This document shows, piece after piece, positions 5,990 to 9,572 of a stretch of DNA of 9,572 bases. The stretch covers positions 1 to 9,572 of the forward strand of contig CASDTD010000270.1 in NCBI GenBank assembly GCA_949283445.1, given 5' to 3'. The notes below the pieces were generated by a model. That model saw nothing but the letters and a program-made list of their open reading frames with translations. It had not been told where the DNA came from and searched no databases. The position numbers and the translations under genes are program-made. Each line of letters opens with the position of its first letter. The stretch's first letter is position 1. The DNA comes from an uncultured Coriobacteriia bacterium (GTDB lineage: Bacteria > Actinomycetota > Coriobacteriia > Coriobacteriales > QAMH01).

Positions 5990-6028
5990 GAAAAAAGCCG
6001 GGCCTTCTCACACGGAAAAGACCCGGCT
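5990..6028 (-). terminator. Strong intrinsic terminator between dmsC and torD
   Basis: On the - strand, AGCCGGGTCTTTTC (6028-6015) pairs with GAGAAGGCCCGGCT (6009-5996): a 14-bp stem with two G-T pairs and a 5-base loop. It is followed by a run of six T (5996-5991). It lies about 20 bases after the dmsC stop and directly before the torD ribosome binding site. Confidence 0.9.
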
Positions 6029-6048
6029 CGAAGCTCATGCCTAAAAAC

Positions 6049-6912
6049 TTACAGCATCGTCACGCCAATGGAAAGGAACAGCGCGTAGAAAGCCAGACGT
6101 GCGGCGAGCACGCCGATGACGGCTTCGATGGTGGCGCGTGCTGCAATGCTGGTGGTCATGCCCTTCTTCAGGCCGCGGACAAGCTCGATGGCCGCGATGA
6201 CGATGAACACGATACCGATGACCAGCAGCGGTGCCGCGCCGGCCAGAAGCCCCGTTCCGGTCGTGACGGCGTTGCCGCCGCCGGCGATCATGAAGACATG
6301 GATGAGCAGTCCGGCAATGGCCAAAACAGCGCCGACGATGGTGACGCCGAGCAGCGAGCTTTTGTAGCCGGCGGCCTGCTCTTCGCCCGTTGCCTGGGAA
6401 AGCGCCAGCACCAGCGCGGTGACAGCGGCGCCGCCCAGAAGCGCGTAGCCGAGCATCTGCACGGGCACGAGGAAGTTGTTCCAGCTCGTGACCGTGGCGA
6501 TCATGTAGGCCAGGCCCATGAATACGGCGAAGATGACAGCCAGGATGGCGACGACGATGGCAAACGCCTTACGCGCGCCGCCGAGCTTGCCAGCCAAAGC
6601 GACGATGAGGTAGATAATCGCCACGACCATGAACACGATGCCGACGACAAGCTCGTTGGACAGCGGGGATGCCCCGATGCCGGCGAACACGCCGAGGGCG
6701 TGCAGCGGGTTGGCAACGTGGAAGGCGGCGCAGATGAAGCCGACGATGGCGATGACGACGGGAATCGCGGTCATCTTGTCGATCTTCTTGAGCTGGTCGT
6801 CCGTGAACTTCGCCGTCGCGAAGGCGATGGCCAAAGCGATGAAGGCGCCGGCGCCAATCGAGGCGAGCGTGGTGAACAGCGCCAGAGGCAGTTCGGCAAA
6901 TGCGGCCTGCAT
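6049..6912 (-). CDS. dmsC: DmsC, membrane anchor subunit of DMSO-reductase-like enzyme
   Basis: A 287-residue integral membrane protein with about eight transmembrane segments. It holds DmsAB at the membrane and passes electrons from menaquinol to DmsB. It shows LALFTTLASIGAGAFIALAI near the N-terminus, the signature HVANPLHALGVFAGIGASPL followed by SNE in the second to third segment, and a C-terminal segment ending FYALFLSIGVTML. It starts one base after the dmsB stop, and its ribosome binding site GGAGGTGAT lies inside the end of dmsB, so translation is surely coupled. It is richer in Ile/Val/Ala than the second anchor downstream. As the copy directly joined to dmsAB and before the terminator, it is the natural partner of this enzyme. 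Confidence 0.93.
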   Translation of the reverse strand: MQAAFAELPLALFTTLASIGAGAFIALAIAFATAKFTDDQLKKIDKMTAIPVVIAIVGFICAAFHVANPLHALGVFAGIGASPLSNELVVGIVFMVVAIIYLIVALAGKLGGARKAFAIVVAILAVIFAVFMGLAYMIATVTSWNNFLVPVQMLGYALLGGAAVTALVLALSQATGEEQAAGYKSSLLGVTIVGAVLAIAGLLIHVFMIAGGGNAVTTGTGLLAGAAPLLVIGIVFIVIAAIELVRGLKKGMTTSIAARATIEAVIGVLAARLAFYALFLSIGVTML

Positions 6913-6913
6913 G

Positions 6914-7534
6914 CTACATCACCTCCGAGACGTTGACGACGGAGCCGTCCTTGCTGCCGGCGGGCCTTGCGTCGTCGTTGGGCTTGACGTACAGGTTCGG
7001 GTTGGTGGCGGAGCTTTCCGGCAGCGGCGCGATGTTGGCGCGCTCGCCCAGCTTGGACATCTCCTCGACCGTGCCGAACTGAAGGGCGCGCAGCGGGCAG
7101 GCGCCCACGCAGATGGGCTCGAGGCCCTGCGCAACGCGGTCGGCGCAGCCGTCGCACTTGACGGAGTGACCAAGTGCGCGGTCGACCTTCGGGGCGTTAT
7201 AGGGGCAGGCCATGTGGCAGTAGCCGCAACCGATGCACTTGTCGGCATCGACGGAGACCAGACCCGTTTCGGGGTCTTTGTGCATGGCGTGCGTCGGGCA
7301 CACCTTCACGCAGGCCGGATCGTCGCAGTGGTTGCACGACATGGAGACGTGGTAGACGAAGCAGGTCGTGGTGCACGTGCCGTCTTCGTTGGTCTCCCAG
7401 GCACCGCCCTCGTAATCGAACACCTTGCGATAGGCGATGTCAGGGCCGAGGTCTTTATAGTCCTTGCACGCAAGCTCGCAGGTCTTGCAGCCCGTGCAGC
7501 GCGTGCTGTCGAAATAGAAAGCGTATTGCGTCAT
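6914..7534 (-). CDS. dmsB: DmsB, four-cluster iron-sulfur subunit
   Basis: Electron-transfer subunit of 206 residues carrying four [4Fe-4S] clusters between anchor and catalytic subunit. All 16 ligand cysteines are present in four groups: C13/C16/C19/C23, C67/C70/C75/C79 (CNHCDDPACVKVCP), C100/C103/C106/C110 (CIGCGYCHMACPYNAP) and C127/C130/C142/C146 (CDGC...CVGACP). This spacing is typical of DmsB and its relatives such as PsrB and NrfC. There is no leader peptide, so export would be with DmsA by the Tat route. The ATG at 7534 has AAAGGAGG with a 9-base spacer; the gap to dmsA is 19 bases. The Ser/Asn/Asp-rich C-terminal tail (about 165-206) is typical of the variable end of the family. Confidence 0.96.
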   Translation of the reverse strand: MTQYAFYFDSTRCTGCKTCELACKDYKDLGPDIAYRKVFDYEGGAWETNEDGTCTTTCFVYHVSMSCNHCDDPACVKVCPTHAMHKDPETGLVSVDADKCIGCGYCHMACPYNAPKVDRALGHSVKCDGCADRVAQGLEPICVGACPLRALQFGTVEEMSKLGERANIAPLPESSATNPNLYVKPNDDARPAGSKDGSVVNVSEVM

Positions 7535-7553
7535 CGTTTATCCCCTCCTTTTC

Positions 7554-9572
7554 TTAAGCCTTCGCCACTTGGGCGATGATGGAATGGGCGTTGCCGTTGC
7601 CTTTGGCAAGCGGCGTGGGCTTGTACGTGGTCAGCGTGTTGATGCAGCCGCCGTGGTCGATGCGGTCGCCGGCCATGTCAGCGTCGTGCCAAGCGCCCTG
7701 CGGGATGCCGATGGTGCCGGGGATGATGCGGTTGGTGACGCGGGCCTCGATGCGAATCTCGCCGGCGGGGCTTTTCACGGAGCACATGTCGCCGTTCTTG
7801 ATGCCGCGTCCTTCCGCATCGGCCGGGTTGATCCAGACCTGCTGGCGTGCGGCCTGCTCGAGCTCTTCGATGAAGCCAAACGAGGAATGCGTGCGGGACT
7901 TGTGATGGAAGCCGGAGCAGTACAGCGGGAACTCGTCGGTCACCGAGCCATAGCCCTGGAAGCCACCATGGAATTCGGGGATGGCGTAGATCTTCTCGTC
8001 CTCTTCCAGCTCCCACGTGTCGTTGAGGCCGGCGAGCGTCTCGGAGTAGATCTCGATCTTGCCCGAAGGCGTGCCCAGCGGGTTGGCGGTCGGGTTGTCG
8101 CGGAAGGCCTTGAGGCCGACGACGGGCTCGAGCTCGCGCTTGTAGATGCCCTGCTCGAGCATCTTTTCCCAGGTGGGAAGCTCGGGGTTGGCGGCGCGGC
8201 CCTCTTTGTAGATCTGCTCGATCCACTCTTCCTGCGTCTTGCCCTCGGTGTACTTGTCGCGGATGCCGAACTTCTCGGCGATATCGGCGCACACGTCGTA
8301 GCTCGTACGGCACTCGCCCGGGGCGTCTTGGGCCTTGGTGCCCAGTAACACGCCGGCGTAGTACTCGCCGTAGCCCTGCGGCTGCAGGTTCATCTGCTCC
8401 TGGCGCATGGTGTCGGGCAGCAGGATGTCGGCGTACTTGGCGGAGTCGGTCATGACCGTGTCCCATACCAAGATGAACTCGCACTTGCTCTCGTCGGCCA
8501 GCACGTCGTGCGTGTAGTTGATGTCGCCGTGCTGGTTGGTCAGGCAGTTGCCCGCGTAGTTCCACAGGCACTTGATGTCGCTGCCGAGCTTTTCGGCACC
8601 CGTGATGCCGGCGTTGGTGGCGGTCATCTCATGGCCGTGGTCGATGGCGTTGATGAACTCGTAGACCGGCAGCGTCGTGGTGACGGGGTTTTCGGAGGGC
8701 AGGCCGCCGACGAGGGAGACGCCGGGCTCTGCCTCGCGCTGGCCGGTGTTGGTGCCGGGCAGGCCGATCTGGCCCAAGGCGATGGGAATCATGCAGATGG
8801 CACGGGTGGTTTCCTCGCCGTTGGTGTGGCGCTGCGAGCCCCAGCCCTGGCCGACGTACGGTGCCTTGGCGTTTTCGAGGTCATGGGCGAGCTCGCGAAT
8901 CTTGTCGGCGGGAATCTGCGTGATTTCCGCAGCCCACTCGGGGGTCTTCTCGACCTTGTCGTAGCCCGTGCCCATGATGTAGTCCTTGTAGGACAGGTTC
9001 TTGCCCTTGGCGGATTTGGGCATGGTCTTCTCGTCCCAGCCCACGCAGTACTTGGCCAGGAAGTTCTCATCGGTCTTCTTGTCGACGATGAACTCGTGGA
9101 CGAGCGCGGAAGCCAGCGCCGCGTCGGTGCCGGTGCGGATGGGCAGCCACTCGTCGGAATGCGCCGAGGAGGTCTCGTTCAGACGATAGTCGATGTTGAC
9201 GATCTTGCCGCCGCGCTTTTTGACGGCTTCGCGCATGCGTGCCCAGTCCCAGGTGATGTTAGCGCCGCCCATGCGGGTTTCCGCCGGGCTGTTTCCGAAC
9301 ATGACGACGAGGTCGGAATGGGCAGCTGCCTCGGTGATCGAAGAGGCGCTGTAGTTGTCGTAAGGCGAAAAGACGCTGCCCTTCTCCGGGTCGGAGCCCA
9401 TCATGTAGGGCATGACGACCTGCAGCATATGCGTGGAGTAGTCGGCGCCCTGGTTGACGTAGCCGCCCAGAAGGCCGAGCAGGCGGTTGCCCGCCTTGCC
9501 GGTGGCGGAGTACATGCCGGTGGCGTAGTTGATGAGGACGGACTCGGGGCCGTAGGTCTTGTAGATGTGGTC
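7554..9572 (-). CDS. dmsA: DmsA-like molybdopterin oxidoreductase, catalytic subunit (5' end outside window)
   Basis: The frame is open to the right edge (672 codons visible). The ATG at 9515 is internal, because family sequence continues upstream (YGPESVLINYATG), so the N-terminus with any Tat leader and Fe-S motif is missing. Seen: GGYVNQGADYST, the DmsA signature GNSPAETRMGG, VGQGWGSQRHTNGEE, ALGQIGLPGTNTG, ADILLPDTMRQEQ, LGTPSGKIEIYSETLA, the cofactor-binding SGFHHKSRTHSSFG, and a C-terminal PLAKGNGNAHSIIAQVAKA. Members bind bis-MGD molybdenum and reduce S- or N-oxides or other acceptors. The true substrate cannot be read from sequence, and anaerobic gut Actinobacteria have many paralogues of differing substrate. 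The segment before GGYVN is shorter than I recall for E. coli DmsA; a Ser at 9507-9509 is a candidate Mo ligand. Family certain, exact function moderate. Confidence 0.92.
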   Translation of the reverse strand, partial: DHIYKTYGPESVLINYATGMYSATGKAGNRLLGLLGGYVNQGADYSTHMLQVVMPYMMGSDPEKGSVFSPYDNYSASSITEAAAHSDLVVMFGNSPAETRMGGANITWDWARMREAVKKRGGKIVNIDYRLNETSSAHSDEWLPIRTGTDAALASALVHEFIVDKKTDENFLAKYCVGWDEKTMPKSAKGKNLSYKDYIMGTGYDKVEKTPEWAAEITQIPADKIRELAHDLENAKAPYVGQGWGSQRHTNGEETTRAICMIPIALGQIGLPGTNTGQREAEPGVSLVGGLPSENPVTTTLPVYEFINAIDHGHEMTATNAGITGAEKLGSDIKCLWNYAGNCLTNQHGDINYTHDVLADESKCEFILVWDTVMTDSAKYADILLPDTMRQEQMNLQPQGYGEYYAGVLLGTKAQDAPGECRTSYDVCADIAEKFGIRDKYTEGKTQEEWIEQIYKEGRAANPELPTWEKMLEQGIYKRELEPVVGLKAFRDNPTANPLGTPSGKIEIYSETLAGLNDTWELEEDEKIYAIPEFHGGFQGYGSVTDEFPLYCSGFHHKSRTHSSFGFIEELEQAARQQVWINPADAEGRGIKNGDMCSVKSPAGEIRIEARVTNRIIPGTIGIPQGAWHDADMAGDRIDHGGCINTLTTYKPTPLAKGNGNAHSIIAQVAKA

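Noticed and set aside
5111..6088. 325-codon frame on the + strand
   Set aside because: It is antisense to the well-supported torD and second dmsC genes and crosses the strong terminator. It is a by-product of GC-rich coding DNA.
6629..7579. 316-codon frame on the + strand
   Set aside because: It is antisense to dmsB and dmsC, whose cysteine groups and signatures are unmistakable.
7554..9515. ATG at 9515 as the start of the DmsA-like protein
   Set aside because: The frame stays open to the window edge and the 19 upstream codons match the family, so the true start is outside.

Overview
The window is a GC-rich chromosomal segment. Its genes suggest an anaerobic actinobacterium of the Coriobacteriia/Eggerthellaceae type. 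This is inferred from the DMSO-reductase-like operon with its own TorD chaperone, a hydrogenase maturation gene, and high-GC coding DNA with strong AGGAGG ribosome binding sites. No marker in the window fixes the genus.

Left part (2-2848, + strand): the 3' end of ftsY (signal recognition particle receptor), then ffh (SRP GTPase), then hypE (hydrogenase maturation). The three are packed with gaps of 9 and 15 bases and read like one transcription unit. FtsY carries an acidic C-terminal tail of about 77 residues that ends in a basic amphipathic segment. HypE has the diagnostic C-terminal PRIC.

Middle part (2849-4438): mostly non-coding but rich in structure. It holds a 139-bp double-hairpin repeat (2961-3099), a near-consensus promoter with tRNA-His(GTG), a second promoter with tRNA-Lys(CTT), and a strong terminator. 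Beyond the terminator there are two diverged copies of one 143-bp sequence in inverted orientation (3675-3817 and 4211-4353). They bracket a hairpin-rich leader and a small acidic ORF of 56 codons (4050-4220) with a perfect AGGAGG. This unit of about 718 bp is the least explained and most interesting part of the window.

Right part (9572 down to 4439, - strand): a dms-type respiratory operon in the order dmsA (molybdopterin catalytic subunit, 5' end outside the window), dmsB (four [4Fe-4S] clusters), dmsC (membrane anchor), a strong intrinsic terminator, torD (chaperone), and a second, different dmsC-like anchor. Electrons would pass from menaquinol through an anchor and DmsB to DmsA, which reduces an S-oxide, N-oxide or other unknown acceptor. 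TorD would fold and protect DmsA. The terminator ends about two bases before the torD ribosome binding site, so the last two genes are probably expressed at a lower level, by read-through.
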